Of a DNA stretch of 64,000 bases, positions 10,597-19,677 are shown piece after piece. A model generated the notes under the pieces. It was not told the origin of the DNA. It searched no databases and worked only from the letters and a program-made list of their open reading frames with translations. How positions within the stretch are numbered: the first letter of the stretch is position 1; every line of letters begins with the position of its first letter. The DNA comes from Marinobacter orientalis (GTDB lineage: Bacteria; Pseudomonadota; Gammaproteobacteria; Pseudomonadales; Oleiphilaceae), in the NCBI RefSeq assembly GCF_004792665.1, contig NZ_SRZX01000001.1, positions 1,674,001-1,738,000 of the forward strand. Direction: 5' to 3'. A program made the position numbers and the translations under genes.

Positions 10597-13395
10597 GTGA
10601 GGGTCGCCTTTTATTTTCTGTTGGTGGTCACCTGCCTTCTGGTCTCCGGTGTGTCCGGCGCAGAGCCTCCGCAGCCATCGCCTGCGCCGGTTCTGGGTAA
10701 CGAGGACCTGCAATGGCTGGAGGATCGTGACGCCTTCCGCATCGGTGTCCGTGCCGGTCAGGTTCCCCTGGCATTCGATACCGGAGAGGGAGAGCTGGCA
10801 GGTATTTATATCGATTATCTCGACCGGATATCGGACAAACTGGATGTGCCGGTTGAACCGGTTGCCGGCGACGAGGAGCAGTTGGATGAATGGCTGAGCG
10901 AGGGCAGGCTCGATGCCAGACTGACCACTCGCCTGGCCCGTCGGCCAGTTCCATCGGATGTGGCGGTATCGTCGCCACTTATGAGTCTCACCTACGGCAT
11001 TTTTGTCAGTTCCGGGAACGCCGGCATTCGCAGGCTATCGGATCTCGAGGGTGCGCGGATAGCCCTGATTACAGACGATCCCAATCAGTTTGCACTGCTG
11101 GATCCGGTGGACAATCTCTCGCCGGTGCCGGTAGCCACTATCAGTGAAGCGGTCAGTATGCTTCTGTCTGGCCAGGCTGATGCTTTCCTGGGGCCGGTTC
11201 CGGTGGTTTCCGATTATCTGCAGTCTGCCATGGTGAACGGCGTGGGGATGGCAACGCTGCTGAACCATCAATCGGTGGACGTGGTGCTTGAAGTCACGGC
11301 GGGTGAAGACCGGGTTTACCGGGTCCTCAATCAGGCCGTTCTGGCGATTGACCATAATGAGCACCGGGCCATTCGCCAGTCATGGTTGCAAACTGAGCTG
11401 CCGGAGCAGGACCCGTCGGCCATTTCCCTCTCTGCCAGCGAAAGCGAATTTCTCAGGCGTAATTCGGGGCTGAAGATGGCTTTCCGACCCGACTGGCCGC
11501 CATTCGAGTTCATCCAGGACGGCCAGCCTACCGGACTGGTTCCGGATCTGGTCAGCCGCCTGGAAGAACAGCTCAATATCCGCTTCGATCGTGAGATTCT
11601 GTCTGACAGTGCCGATGCCGAGACGGCACTGCGTTCCGGTGAGGTAGATATCCTGCCTGCACTTTCCCGCACGCCACAGGTGCAGGACGAGTTTCTTTTC
11701 AGCCGCGCTTACCTGACGGTGCCCATCGCGCTGGCCATTCGCGACGACGGCCGCTTTATTGGTGAATTGCGCGAACTGAGAGACGAGCGGGTGGGTGTGG
11801 TGAACCGTCAGGCCGGACACGATTATCTGCTGATCAATCATCCTGATCTTGATCTCTATCCGGTGACGTCCATTGAAGAGGGGCTGCTGGCATTATCCAA
11901 TGGAGATCTTGATGTGATGGTGACCCACATTCCAGCGGTTAGCTATACCGTGGCCCGTCTGGGGCTGTCCAACCTCAGAATCACCAGCATTACTCCCTAT
12001 CAGTACGACCTGAGGTTCGCCGTCAGCACCGATAGGCCGGAACTCCAGCGCATACTCAACAAGGCCCTGAGCAGCCTGGAGGCCTCCGAAACCGAGTCGA
12101 TCTATAACCGCTGGATTCACCTGGATATTGAACAGGAGACAGACTACACCGTCGTGCGTCGCATTGTGCTCATTGCTGTTGTGGTGGTGCTGATCTTCCT
12201 GTATTGGAACCGCAAGCTGTCGCGGGAGGTGGACGAGAGAATACGGTCGGAAAATGCATTGCGCAGAAGTGAAGACGAACTGCGGGCGGCAAAACTGGAG
12301 GCGGAACGCCTGGCCCGTGAAGCGGAAGCGGCCAGCCTGACCAAAAGCGAGTTCCTGGCCAATATGTCCCATGAAATCCGCACCCCGATGAATGCGGTGA
12401 TTGGTTACAGTGACCTGCTCAGCAACACCGTCAGGGATCCGCAGCAACGGAATTATCTGGATGCTATCCGTGCCGGCAGTCGCAGTCTGTTGATGCTGAT
12501 CAATGATATTCTTGACCTTTCCCGTATTGAGGCTGGCAAGATGCGGCTGGATTATTCGGCGGTTTCTGTGCGCCGTCTGCTGAGTGATGTACGGCATATA
12601 TTTGATCTGCGGGCGACGGAGCAGGGTATTTCACTTGAGGTCAGCGTTGATTCCAAAATGCCGGCGGCGATGATGCTGGACGAAACCCGGTTGCGCCAGG
12701 TGCTGTTCAATCTTGTCGGCAATGCCATCAAGTTTACCCACGAAGGTGGTGTGACGGTCCGTGCCACAGCCACACCCCACAAACCCACGGCTGGAGAGCC
12801 CGCTGTCGATGGCGATACCGGAAGGCGCAGGTGGTACCGGCTGGTGGTGACGGTTGCGGACACCGGTATTGGTATACCCCCGGACCAACAGGAGCAGATT
12901 TTCGAGGCGTTTGAACAACAGGAAAGGCAGAATAGCCGCCGTTACGGGGGCACCGGCCTGGGTCTTGCCATCAGCCGCAAGCTGGTACGAATGATGGGGG
13001 GCGAACTGACCCTTGAGAGTGAACCCGGCTCCGGGTCTACCTTTACGGTCAGCCTGCCGCGGGTGGAGGTGACCGCAGAACAGGCGGAGGAAGAGGGACC
13101 TCCCGAAGAGTCAGAACGGCTGCTGGCCCAGACTCTGAGCATGCAGGAGCGTGGCTGGCTGCGTCAGCAACTTGCCAGGGACTTCGGAAACGAATGGGAA
13201 ACCGTGCGGGAAAGCGGCGACCCGGAACAGATGAAGGATTTTGCGATGCGCTTGCTGGAGTGGGGCAAACGCTTCCGTTCGCCCTCGGTTACCCGCTATG
13301 GCGAGAAACTGCTGGCGGATGTCGAAGCTTTCAATCTGGACGCCGTCAACAGTGCTCTGGATGCGTTTCCACGCTTACTGGGCAGGGATCAGTAG
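10597..13395 (+). CDS. Sensor histidine kinase with tandem periplasmic PBP domains (BvgS-like, no receiver)
   Basis: Membrane histidine kinase of 932 residues. Order: signal peptide (1-22); two SBP_bac_3/Venus-flytrap domains (about 45-270 and 290-510); one membrane helix (about 518-538); a short coiled coil; HisKA with phospho-acceptor H592 in [11 protein letters not shown]; HATPase_c (about 690-825) with N-box [10 protein letters not shown]1 DTGIGIP and G2 GGTGLGL. No receiver or HPt domain follows, only a ~100-residue helical tail with LLEWGKRF and YGEKLL segments. BvgS/EvgS-type kinases normally carry REC and HPt modules. It starts with GTG, supported by GAGGA 8 nt upstream. No response regulator is adjacent. 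The ligand is unknown; SBP_bac_3 folds often bind amino acids or other small acids. Confidence 0.9.
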   Translation: MRVAFYFLLVVTCLLVSGVSGAEPPQPSPAPVLGNEDLQWLEDRDAFRIGVRAGQVPLAFDTGEGELAGIYIDYLDRISDKLDVPVEPVAGDEEQLDEWLSEGRLDARLTTRLARRPVPSDVAVSSPLMSLTYGIFVSSGNAGIRRLSDLEGARIALITDDPNQFALLDPVDNLSPVPVATISEAVSMLLSGQADAFLGPVPVVSDYLQSAMVNGVGMATLLNHQSVDVVLEVTAGEDRVYRVLNQAVLAIDHNEHRAIRQSWLQTELPEQDPSAISLSASESEFLRRNSGLKMAFRPDWPPFEFIQDGQPTGLVPDLVSRLEEQLNIRFDREILSDSADAETALRSGEVDILPALSRTPQVQDEFLFSRAYLTVPIALAIRDDGRFIGELRELRDERVGVVNRQAGHDYLLINHPDLDLYPVTSIEEGLLALSNGDLDVMVTHIPAVSYTVARLGLSNLRITSITPYQYDLRFAVSTDRPELQRILNKALSSLEASETESIYNRWIHLDIEQETDYTVVRRIVLIAVVVVLIFLYWNRKLSREVDERIRSENALRRSEDELRAAKLEAERLAREAEAASLTKSEFLANMSHEIRTPMNAVIGYSDLLSNTVRDPQQRNYLDAIRAGSRSLLMLINDILDLSRIEAGKMRLDYSAVSVRRLLSDVRHIFDLRATEQGISLEVSVDSKMPAAMMLDETRLRQVLFNLVGNAIKFTHEGGVTVRATATPHKPTAGEPAVDGDTGRRRWYRLVVTVADTGIGIPPDQQEQIFEAFEQQERQNSRRYGGTGLGLAISRKLVRMMGGELTLESEPGSGSTFTVSLPRVEVTAEQAEEEGPPEESERLLAQTLSMQERGWLRQQLARDFGNEWETVRESGDPEQMKDFAMRLLEWGKRFRSPSVTRYGEKLLADVEAFNLDAVNSALDAFPRLLGRDQ

Positions 13396-13402
13396 GTCAG
13401 CC

Positions 13403-13765
13403 TCAGAGGCAGTCGTACTGGGACTGACGGTCAAAGGCGACGGAGACCATGTCATAACCGGAATCGGACAGGGACTGGATCAGTTCCCTGTCTTTCAGCA
13501 GCGCCATGCAGACCTTGTGGACACTGGCCTGTAACTGGTCCCCGGCAGAGTCGGATCTGAAGCGGAAATCTACTACCAGGTACTTGCGCTCAATATGGGA
13601 GGTAGTGGGTATATCTTCCCGTTCAACGCTTTCATAGCCGATGTAGGTGGCTTGCTGGTCGGGGAAGATACCGCTTAGCAGCAGGTCCAGGTTGCCGGCT
13701 GTCACAGGCTGGGAAGCCATTGCCAGCAGCAGGATAAAAGTGCCGGTGATGCTTCTGATGGTCAT
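13403..13765 (-). CDS. Hypothetical secreted protein
   Basis: 120 residues with a clear signal peptide (hydrophobic FILLLAMASQPVTAG, cleavage probably after VTA). The mature part of about 97 residues has two cysteines (KVCMALL and the penultimate C of YDCL) that could form a disulfide in the periplasm. The start is supported by AGGAG 7 nt upstream. It converges on the sensor kinase gene with a 7-nt gap. I do not recognise a family. Confidence 0.75.
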   Translation of the reverse strand: MTIRSITGTFILLLAMASQPVTAGNLDLLLSGIFPDQQATYIGYESVEREDIPTTSHIERKYLVVDFRFRSDSAGDQLQASVHKVCMALLKDRELIQSLSDSGYDMVSVAFDRQSQYDCL

Positions 13766-13900
13766 GGAACCACTCCTGTGATGCGAATCTGCAAAGGTTC
13801 GTAAACATATGTAACGTTTGGTTACTGATCATTATCGCAGAGTATTCTCTGTTTTGCGTGATTCATACAGACATTTTTCAATTGTTTGCAGTTGGCAGTA

Positions 13901-13924
13901 AAACCGGCATACGACAGCCGGTTT
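13901..13924. repeat. Perfect inverted repeat (8-bp arms)
   Basis: AAACCGGC - ATACGACA - GCCGGTTT, in the AT-rich 218-nt gap between two divergent genes. It could be a hairpin or operator. There is no transcript entering this gap whose terminator it could obviously be. Confidence 0.5.
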
Positions 13925-13983
13925 CCGGAGCCCGCCAGGATCAACTATCATGATTAAAAACCGATGCAGCCAGAGGCAGGATC

Positions 13984-14601
13984 ATGTTCCAGCTCGTTTT
14001 CAAAGGTGAATGTACGCCGGGGACAGACCCGGCGACAGCCCGAAATAATGCAAAAACCCTCTTCAAAGCCACGGTAGAACAGGTTGACCGGATGTTCAGC
14101 GGCCAGCCAGTGGTTATCCGTAACAAACTGGAAGAGGAGCAGGCGGAGAAATACCGTATGGTGTTGAAGAAACATGGCATGGTGGCCTACGTGCGGCCAA
14201 TGGACGCTGCAACGCAGCCTTCCCGCCCGGCGGCAGCCGGCGAGCCCCGGGCAAAGTCTCAGCCTTCCCCGCCAGCCCCACCGCAACAGGCCGAACCGGA
14301 GCGGGCTTCTGCTGCCGGCAAGCCGGCCACGTCTGTTGCCGTTGAGCCTGGTGATCGCTTGCCGGTGGCAGGTGAGAAGGTTGACACGATTCTGTCCGGG
14401 TCCGGGTTGAGTCTCGATCCGGTCGGCGTCACCCTTGAGGAACACAGGGAAGCCCGAGCCCCGATGTTCCAGCATCTGGAAGACTGGACACTGGCACCGC
14501 CCGGTACCGAACTTGGTGTCAAGCGGGATATCCCGCCACCGGTTGTACCCGACGTCTCCCACCTGTCGCTGGCAGACGAAGACCGCACAGACAATCAATA
14601 A
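13984..14601 (+). CDS. Hypothetical protein with conserved N-terminal domain and Pro/Ala-rich linker
   Basis: 205 residues, no signal peptide. Residues 1-70 (opening FQLVFKGECTPGTDPATARNN, with FSGQPVVIRNKL and a KKHG turn) resemble a small domain I have seen at the N-terminus of assorted gammaproteobacterial proteins ahead of membrane or zinc-ribbon parts. Residues ~78-125 are a Pro/Ala/Gln linker. The rest is acidic, ending in a VPDVSHLSLAD segment. Function is unknown and the family assignment is uncertain. The ATG has GGCAGGATC just before it. Confidence 0.72.
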   Translation: MFQLVFKGECTPGTDPATARNNAKTLFKATVEQVDRMFSGQPVVIRNKLEEEQAEKYRMVLKKHGMVAYVRPMDAATQPSRPAAAGEPRAKSQPSPPAPPQQAEPERASAAGKPATSVAVEPGDRLPVAGEKVDTILSGSGLSLDPVGVTLEEHREARAPMFQHLEDWTLAPPGTELGVKRDIPPPVVPDVSHLSLADEDRTDNQ

Positions 14602-14655
14602 TATTCAGGCGGTATCCTGTTCTGGCTGACGTCCATTTGCCTGGCCATCGCATTT

Positions 14656-16092
14656 TCAGAGCAGGGGGGCTGCCAAGCGGATCGTTCTGCAGGTGAGGCG
14701 GAAAGGGATCGAACGGTCCCGGTAATCGCGCTCTGTCATCAGACGACAGCTGGCAAGGTCTTCCTCCAGCATGTGTTTCACACCCTCGACAAAGTCGCCC
14801 GCCGTGCTGATGGCGGTAATCTCGAAGTTCAGGCGCATGGACCGGTTATCCAGATTGGCCGTGCCCACGGCCGCGTAACGATGATCCACCAGCACCATCT
14901 TCTGGTGCATGAAGCCGGGTTGATACCGGTAGATGCCAATGCCGGCCCGGCTAGCCTGGACCAGGTACGAGTAGGCTGCCAGCCCGATCAGCCAGCTGTC
15001 GGGTTTTTCCGGAATGATAATGCGCACGTCCACCCCCCGCAGCGCCGCCAGTTGCAGGGCGTTCATGATCTGGAAGTCGGGCACAAAATAGGGCGAGGCA
15101 ATCCAGAGCCGGTCACGAGCGTTATTGATGCAGTTCAGGAAAAACAGGGTGCAGGTTTCGTAGGTGTCGGCGGGTCCGGTTGGCAGGATGAGCACTTCCT
15201 GATGGCCACGTTCCGGCATCGAAGGTGTCCAGTTGAGATCGGGAATTTCTTCGCTGGCCCAGTCCCAGTCTTCCAGCCAGGCCAGTTGCAGTCCGGTTAC
15301 CGCCGGCCCGGTGATGCGGCAGTGGCTGTCGCGCCAGGGTTCTTCATCCATGGCGGTGCCCAGATACTCGTCACCCAGGTTGATGCCTCCGACAAAGCCT
15401 ACCTCTCCATCGCAGACCAGCAGTTTGCGGTGATTGCGGAAGTTCACCTGCAATCGCATGCGGCGGAGGTTGCCATCCCCGAAAGAAGCAACTTTTGCGC
15501 CGGCGGCGGCCAGTTCCTTGAGGTATTTCCGGGGGAGCCAGACACTGCCAATGTCGTCGTAAAGAAACCAGACTTCCACGCCCTCGGCGAGTTTGCGTTT
15601 CAGTATCGATTTGATTCGCTGGCCGATTTTGTCGGAGCGGACGATATAGAACTCGAGGAGGATGTAACGTCGGGCATTTTCAATGGCATTGAACAGAGCG
15701 TCGAAGGTGGCTTCCCCGTCTTTGAGCAGGTCGCACTGGTTGCCTCTGGTAAAGGGTTGCCGGCCCAGCTTGCAGAGAACCTGAAGTTCGTCATGGAAAT
15801 GCTCTTGATCCCGCTGGCTGATGGATGCGGACTGCTGCTCGAAGCGGTTAAGCAGTTCGGCCATTGCGGCATCGCCGCTTCGGCGCACATTCAGATAGCC
15901 TCCGAACCGGTTGCGCCCGAACAGCAGGAACATTGGAACGGCGATGTAGGGCACGCCGATCAGCGCCAGAACCCAGGCAAGTGCACCCTGGGCGGTGCGG
16001 TAGGTCATCAGTATCCGGTAGATGCAGGCTGCCGCTGTCAGGTAAATCAGGCCGATGACAGCAGCCAGCCACGAGATATCGGGCAGGGTCAT
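14656..16092 (-). CDS. cls: Cardiolipin synthase (phospholipase D family)
   Basis: Inner-membrane enzyme that condenses phosphatidylglycerol into cardiolipin. The 478-residue protein has two N-terminal membrane helices (about 8-28 and 37-57) followed by two PLD domains. Both HKD catalytic motifs are complete: H221-K223-D228 (HRKLLVCD) and H396-K398-D403 (HQKMVLVD). Architecture and length match ClsA rather than the shorter ClsB/ClsC. Its start overlaps the stop of the AraC-type regulator gene by 4 nt, so regulator and enzyme are co-transcribed and probably coupled. Confidence 0.93.
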   Translation of the reverse strand: MTLPDISWLAAVIGLIYLTAAACIYRILMTYRTAQGALAWVLALIGVPYIAVPMFLLFGRNRFGGYLNVRRSGDAAMAELLNRFEQQSASISQRDQEHFHDELQVLCKLGRQPFTRGNQCDLLKDGEATFDALFNAIENARRYILLEFYIVRSDKIGQRIKSILKRKLAEGVEVWFLYDDIGSVWLPRKYLKELAAAGAKVASFGDGNLRRMRLQVNFRNHRKLLVCDGEVGFVGGINLGDEYLGTAMDEEPWRDSHCRITGPAVTGLQLAWLEDWDWASEEIPDLNWTPSMPERGHQEVLILPTGPADTYETCTLFFLNCINNARDRLWIASPYFVPDFQIMNALQLAALRGVDVRIIIPEKPDSWLIGLAAYSYLVQASRAGIGIYRYQPGFMHQKMVLVDHRYAAVGTANLDNRSMRLNFEITAISTAGDFVEGVKHMLEEDLASCRLMTERDYRDRSIPFRLTCRTIRLAAPLL

Positions 16093-17153
16093 TCTGATGT
16101 TTCCCCGGGATCGCGGGATTGGTGGCGGGCCCGGTACTGGGCCGGTGCCATGCCGGTCCAGCGTTTGAACGCCCGGCTGAAGGCGCTGAGCTCGGAAAAG
16201 CCCAGCAGGAAAGCGATTTCACCAAGCGCGTAGTGGTCTGATGCGACGTAGCGCAGAGCCTTGTCCTGGCGGACTTCTTCCACCAGTTCGCCAAACCCCA
16301 GCCCTTCTTTCTTCAGACGTCGATACAGGGTCTGGCGGCTCATATGGCATTGCTTCGCAAGGGTATCGGCATCGATACGTTCGGTAGCCATCTGACGGGA
16401 TATCAGCCGCCGGATCTTGCGGCCAAAGGTACGCCGGCCTTGAAGACGGGCCAGCAGTGAGTTGACCTGTTTGAGTACGGCCGAGTACACGTAGGGATTG
16501 CGATGAGGAATCGGATGGCTCAGGTGCCGGCTGTTGAAGGCAAGGCGGGTGATGCCGGACCCGAAATAGACGCGGCCACCCAGCAGGTCCTGGTACTTCT
16601 TCCCGTAGGACGGTTCGGGATGGGCAATCTCGGCCCACTCGGCAACAATGGAGGAATGGATAAAATGCCGTGTCCGGCACAGGGCAGCTGCAAGCGTCCG
16701 GTCCATATCCTGGCGGCAATAATGTCCGGGTGAATCCGCCTGCCAGGTCAGAATGGCCACGTCGCCGGCCTGTTCAAAGCTCAGTGTGACCGACTCGTTG
16801 ATCAGTCGGTGCAGGCGGACATATTGGGTAACAGCCTCGCCGAGAGTATCGCAATTGAAAAATACGTGGCCGACCAGTCCCATGCGGTCCGGATCGATCA
16901 CCTGGCCGGCATGAAGGCCGATAGCGGGGTCTCCGGTAACCCGCTCAGCGTATTCCCACAGGCGGTAGTGGTTTTCAGCGGGAATGCGAAGATCAGGGTC
17001 GGTCAGTTCAGTGCGACGGAATCCGGTAATCTTCTCCACGGCGGGAAGGTCCAGTACCCCTTGCCGGTCCAGATAGTGAATCAGCGCCAGGGTGCTTGAA
17101 GCGGCAACCAGGGGGGATGTGGTGGCTTCTGCCTGGGGAGCGTTCACGGTCAC
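16089..17153 (-). CDS. AraC-family transcriptional regulator (Arabinose_bd N-domain type)
   Basis: A 354-residue regulator. The N-terminal ~200 residues match the ligand-binding domain (PF12625 type) of OruR/ArgR-like AraC proteins, with RTELTDPDLRIP and the HAGQ segment. The C-terminal AraC HTH pair spans about residues 255-345, with SRQTLYRRLKKEG and FSELSAFSRAFKRWTG as the two recognition helices. It is co-transcribed with cls (4-nt overlap) and diverges from a 30-codon ORF. Direct repeats TGTCAA spaced 21 bp in the shared upstream region look like its operator. The inducer is unknown. Confidence 0.92.
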   Translation of the reverse strand: MTVNAPQAEATTSPLVAASSTLALIHYLDRQGVLDLPAVEKITGFRRTELTDPDLRIPAENHYRLWEYAERVTGDPAIGLHAGQVIDPDRMGLVGHVFFNCDTLGEAVTQYVRLHRLINESVTLSFEQAGDVAILTWQADSPGHYCRQDMDRTLAAALCRTRHFIHSSIVAEWAEIAHPEPSYGKKYQDLLGGRVYFGSGITRLAFNSRHLSHPIPHRNPYVYSAVLKQVNSLLARLQGRRTFGRKIRRLISRQMATERIDADTLAKQCHMSRQTLYRRLKKEGLGFGELVEEVRQDKALRYVASDHYALGEIAFLLGFSELSAFSRAFKRWTGMAPAQYRARHQSRDPGETSE

Positions 17154-17197
17154 CTTTGTTAAATGGTTAACAGGAATTCATTAATGCTGGCACAAAA

Positions 17198-17224
17198 TGT
17201 CAAGCCTGTGGGACAGCCTGTCAA
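17198..17224. promoter_or_regulatory. Candidate AraC-type operator: TGTCAA direct repeats 21 bp apart
   Basis: TGTCAA occurs at 17198-17203 and again at 17219-17224, exactly 21 bp (two helical turns) apart, both followed by a G/A-containing stretch. Several regulators with this N-terminal domain type bind direct repeats with a TGTC core. The site lies between the divergent AraC gene (start 17153) and the small ORF (start 17303). Binding is inferred. Confidence 0.45.
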
Positions 17225-17302
17225 TGGTTTATCACGCTAACAACGATAGTATCAAGTCATTAAGTATTCTCATCTGGCCATAATCAGACAGGAGGTGTTT
17301 TC

Positions 17303-17395
17303 ATGGATCTGGAAATTTTTGTACCCCGCAACGAACTTGAGCGTTCCAACATTGCCGCGCTGGCGGAATACCTGAACGGTATGTATTACTGCTGA
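17303..17395 (+). CDS. Candidate 30-residue peptide gene
   Basis: Short ORF coding MDLEIFVPRNELERSNIAAL and then AEYLNGMYYC. It has the strongest Shine-Dalgarno I noticed in the window (AGGAGGT, 7 nt before ATG) and is followed 46 nt later by a strong intrinsic terminator, so it looks like a free-standing monocistronic unit. Residues 11-25 would form an amphipathic helix, and the C-terminus is unusual: GMYYC, ending in the only cysteine. No family is recognised. Possible roles: small regulatory protein, leader peptide, or precursor of a modified peptide. No modifying enzyme is adjacent, so the last is speculative. A regulatory RNA is an alternative. Confidence 0.6.
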   Translation: MDLEIFVPRNELERSNIAALAEYLNGMYYC

Positions 17396-17441
17396 TCGCC
17401 GGTAGTCTGTATGTTGGAAAGACTCCAGCGTTTATGACCTG

Positions 17442-17467
17442 AGCCGGGTGAGATCCCGGCTTTTTTT
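17442..17467 (+). terminator. Rho-independent terminator after the small ORF
   Basis: AGCCGGG - TGAGAT - CCCGGCT followed by a run of seven T. A perfect 7-bp GC-rich stem places the 3' end of the small-ORF transcript here and separates it from the esterase gene at 17600. Confidence 0.85.
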
Positions 17468-17599
17468 CGCCTTCAGGACCTGTAGCACGTCCCCATGAGT
17501 CTGCCCCCTCTTGTGCCTGTGTCCACCGGTGGTAATGTAGTCGGCTGATGGAAGCGCAGTTCGTTCGAAACATGTCCGGTTTTTCAAGAGGCTTTGTTC

Positions 17600-18391
17600 A
17601 TGAGTGTTGAGCTCAACTACCGTATTACTGGCGATGGCCAGCCGCTGATCCTGCTGCACGGACTGTTCGGCTCGCTCGATAACCTGGGTGGTATCAGCCG
17701 CCGGCTGCAGGATCAGTGGCAGATCCATGCGCTGGATCAGCGCAATCACGGCAGTTCTCCCCATACGGACATCATGGACTACCCGTCAATGGCGGACGAC
17801 GTCCTCGCCTACATGGATGCCCGGGAACTGGACAAGGTTGCCCTTCTTGGCCACTCGATGGGTGGCAAGACCTCAATGCAGGTGGCGCTCCAGGCACCGG
17901 AGCGTGTTGATCGCATCATCGTGGCCGATATCGCGCCGGTGACCTATCGTCCTCGCCATGATGCTGTCCTTGAGGGTCTGACTTCCATTGACCTGGCTAC
18001 AATCCGTTCGCGGCAGGATGCCGACGAGGTGCTGGCCGACTACGTTGAAGAGCCCGGTGTCAGGCAGTTCCTGCTGAAAAATCTGGTGCGGGTAGCGGAC
18101 AATGAGCGTAACGATTACCCCGGCACTTATCGCTGGCGGCTGAACCTGCCGGTGATTGAGCAGTGTTACTCCCGGCTTGCCCAGGCGCCGGATGGTGATG
18201 GCCCATTTGAGGGGCCGGTGCTGTTTGTCAAGGGTGCCGACTCCGCCTACATCCAGGAGAAGCATCGCGACGAAATTCGCCGGCTTTTCCCCAATGCCGA
18301 TCTGCGCATTATCAATGGAACGGGGCACTGGTTGCACGCCGAGAAACCTGACAGCTTTGCTGCCCTGTGCCGGCGTTTTCTCAGCGATTAG
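17600..18391 (+). CDS. Alpha/beta hydrolase, YbfF-like esterase
   Basis: 263-residue cytoplasmic hydrolase. The nucleophile is S86 in GHSMGGK, the oxyanion-hole region is LLHGLFGS, the YbfF-type DQRNHGSS segment is at residues 46-53, and the catalytic His lies in GTGHWLHAEKP near the C-terminus. The natural substrate is unknown; E. coli YbfF hydrolyses short-chain and CoA-type esters. ATG 17600 is preferred over an in-frame TTG at 17594 because AGAGG lies 9 nt upstream. The gene stands alone between the small-ORF terminator and the SMP-30-like gene. Confidence 0.88.
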   Translation: MSVELNYRITGDGQPLILLHGLFGSLDNLGGISRRLQDQWQIHALDQRNHGSSPHTDIMDYPSMADDVLAYMDARELDKVALLGHSMGGKTSMQVALQAPERVDRIIVADIAPVTYRPRHDAVLEGLTSIDLATIRSRQDADEVLADYVEEPGVRQFLLKNLVRVADNERNDYPGTYRWRLNLPVIEQCYSRLAQAPDGDGPFEGPVLFVKGADSAYIQEKHRDEIRRLFPNADLRIINGTGHWLHAEKPDSFAALCRRFLSD

Positions 18392-18500
18392 GGGGCTGAG
18401 GCTCCGCCCGGTGGATGATGCCAGTATGGTTTCCAGTTTAGCGACCAGCGGGTGTCTGATAAGGTGACACCATGGTATCTGACAGCAACGGGCGTCATCT

Positions 18501-19592
18501 ATGAAGTGGTTTCTGGGAGCTTTGCTGATCGGGTTTCTGGTATTGGGCAGTTTTTTACTGTCGCCATCCCCCATCAACAGCCAGTCCTGGGATGCCCCCT
18601 CGCCACAGCCACTGACCGGTGAGCTGGCCCCGAACGAACGTCTGAGACTGGCAGACCTTTTGGCCAGGGGCGAGGTCTACGGCCCGGAAGACACCGCAGC
18701 GGATGATAACGGCGTGCTCTATACCGGCACTCAGGACGGATGGATTGTCCGGGTCTGGCCTGACGGCCGCGTTGAAAAGTGGCTGGAAACGGGTGGCAGG
18801 CCTCTGGGTATGGTGTTTGACCATCAGGGCAATCTTATTGTGGCAGATGCCTGGAAGGGCCTGCTGTCCATCGCCCCGGACAGGTCCGTTACCCTGCTGA
18901 CGCGGGAGGCGGAAGGGCTGCCGTTTCGTTTTACGGACGATGTCGATATTGCCCCCGATGGCAGAATCTATTTCACCGACGCCAGTTCGCGTTTTCATCA
19001 GCCGGACTACCTGCTGGATCTTCTGGAAATGCGCCCTCACGGGCGTCTTCTGCGCTATGATCCGCGCACACGAAGAACCGAGGTATTGCTGAGTAACCTG
19101 CATTTTGCCAATGGCGTGGCGGTGTCACCGGACGGTGAATACGTGCTGGTCAACGAAACCTGGAAGTACCGTATCCTCAAGTACTGGATAGGCGGCCGCA
19201 ATCCGGGCCAGGCCGAGGTGTTTGCAGAAAACCTGCCGGGATTTCCCGACAACCTTGCTGTCGATAATGAGGGCCGCTACTGGGTGGCCTTTCCCACCCT
19301 GAGAAATCCTCAGGTCGATGCCCTGCACCGGCATCCCTGGCTCAAGGACCTACTGGCCAAACTGCCGGACTATTTTCTGCCGGAGCCCCAGGAGTACGGG
19401 CTTGTTGTGGCAATGGACGACAAGGGCGGAGTAATTACCAGCCTTCACGATACCAGCGGCACCCATCTGCAGGAGATCACTTCGGCCAACCCCCACCAGG
19501 GCGTGCTCTACTTTGGTTCACTTCACAATGACCGTATTGGCCGGCTGGCGTTGTCCGCCATTCCGGGTCTGGGAGAAGACAATGATGAGTGA
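18501..19592 (+). CDS. SMP-30/strictosidine synthase-like beta-propeller protein
   Basis: 363 residues with an N-terminal hydrophobic segment (LGALLIGFLVLGSFLLS, a signal anchor), so it is probably held in the inner membrane with the propeller in the periplasm. The rest is a six-bladed beta-propeller of the SMP-30/gluconolactonase/strictosidine synthase superfamily: GPEDTAADDNGVLYTG opens the first blade, then FTDDVDIAPDGRIYFTDAS, FANGVAVSPDG and FPDNLAVDNEGRYWVAF. Plant strictosidine synthase chemistry should not be inferred; bacterial relatives are thought to be lactonases or esterases. Substrate unknown. Confidence 0.82.
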   Translation: MKWFLGALLIGFLVLGSFLLSPSPINSQSWDAPSPQPLTGELAPNERLRLADLLARGEVYGPEDTAADDNGVLYTGTQDGWIVRVWPDGRVEKWLETGGRPLGMVFDHQGNLIVADAWKGLLSIAPDRSVTLLTREAEGLPFRFTDDVDIAPDGRIYFTDASSRFHQPDYLLDLLEMRPHGRLLRYDPRTRRTEVLLSNLHFANGVAVSPDGEYVLVNETWKYRILKYWIGGRNPGQAEVFAENLPGFPDNLAVDNEGRYWVAFPTLRNPQVDALHRHPWLKDLLAKLPDYFLPEPQEYGLVVAMDDKGGVITSLHDTSGTHLQEITSANPHQGVLYFGSLHNDRIGRLALSAIPGLGEDNDE

Positions 19593-19677
19593 TGTCACCT
19601 TTGATCCCACACCGTGAAGTTTCTGCTAGTCTGAACAGAAGATTCTGTCCTGTCCCTGAAGCTGTCTGGAGAACATC

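Noticed and set aside
14773..16233. 486-codon open frame on the plus strand opposite cls
   Set aside because: Antisense shadow of a GC-rich gene. The cls frame has both HKD motifs; this one has no recognisable domain.
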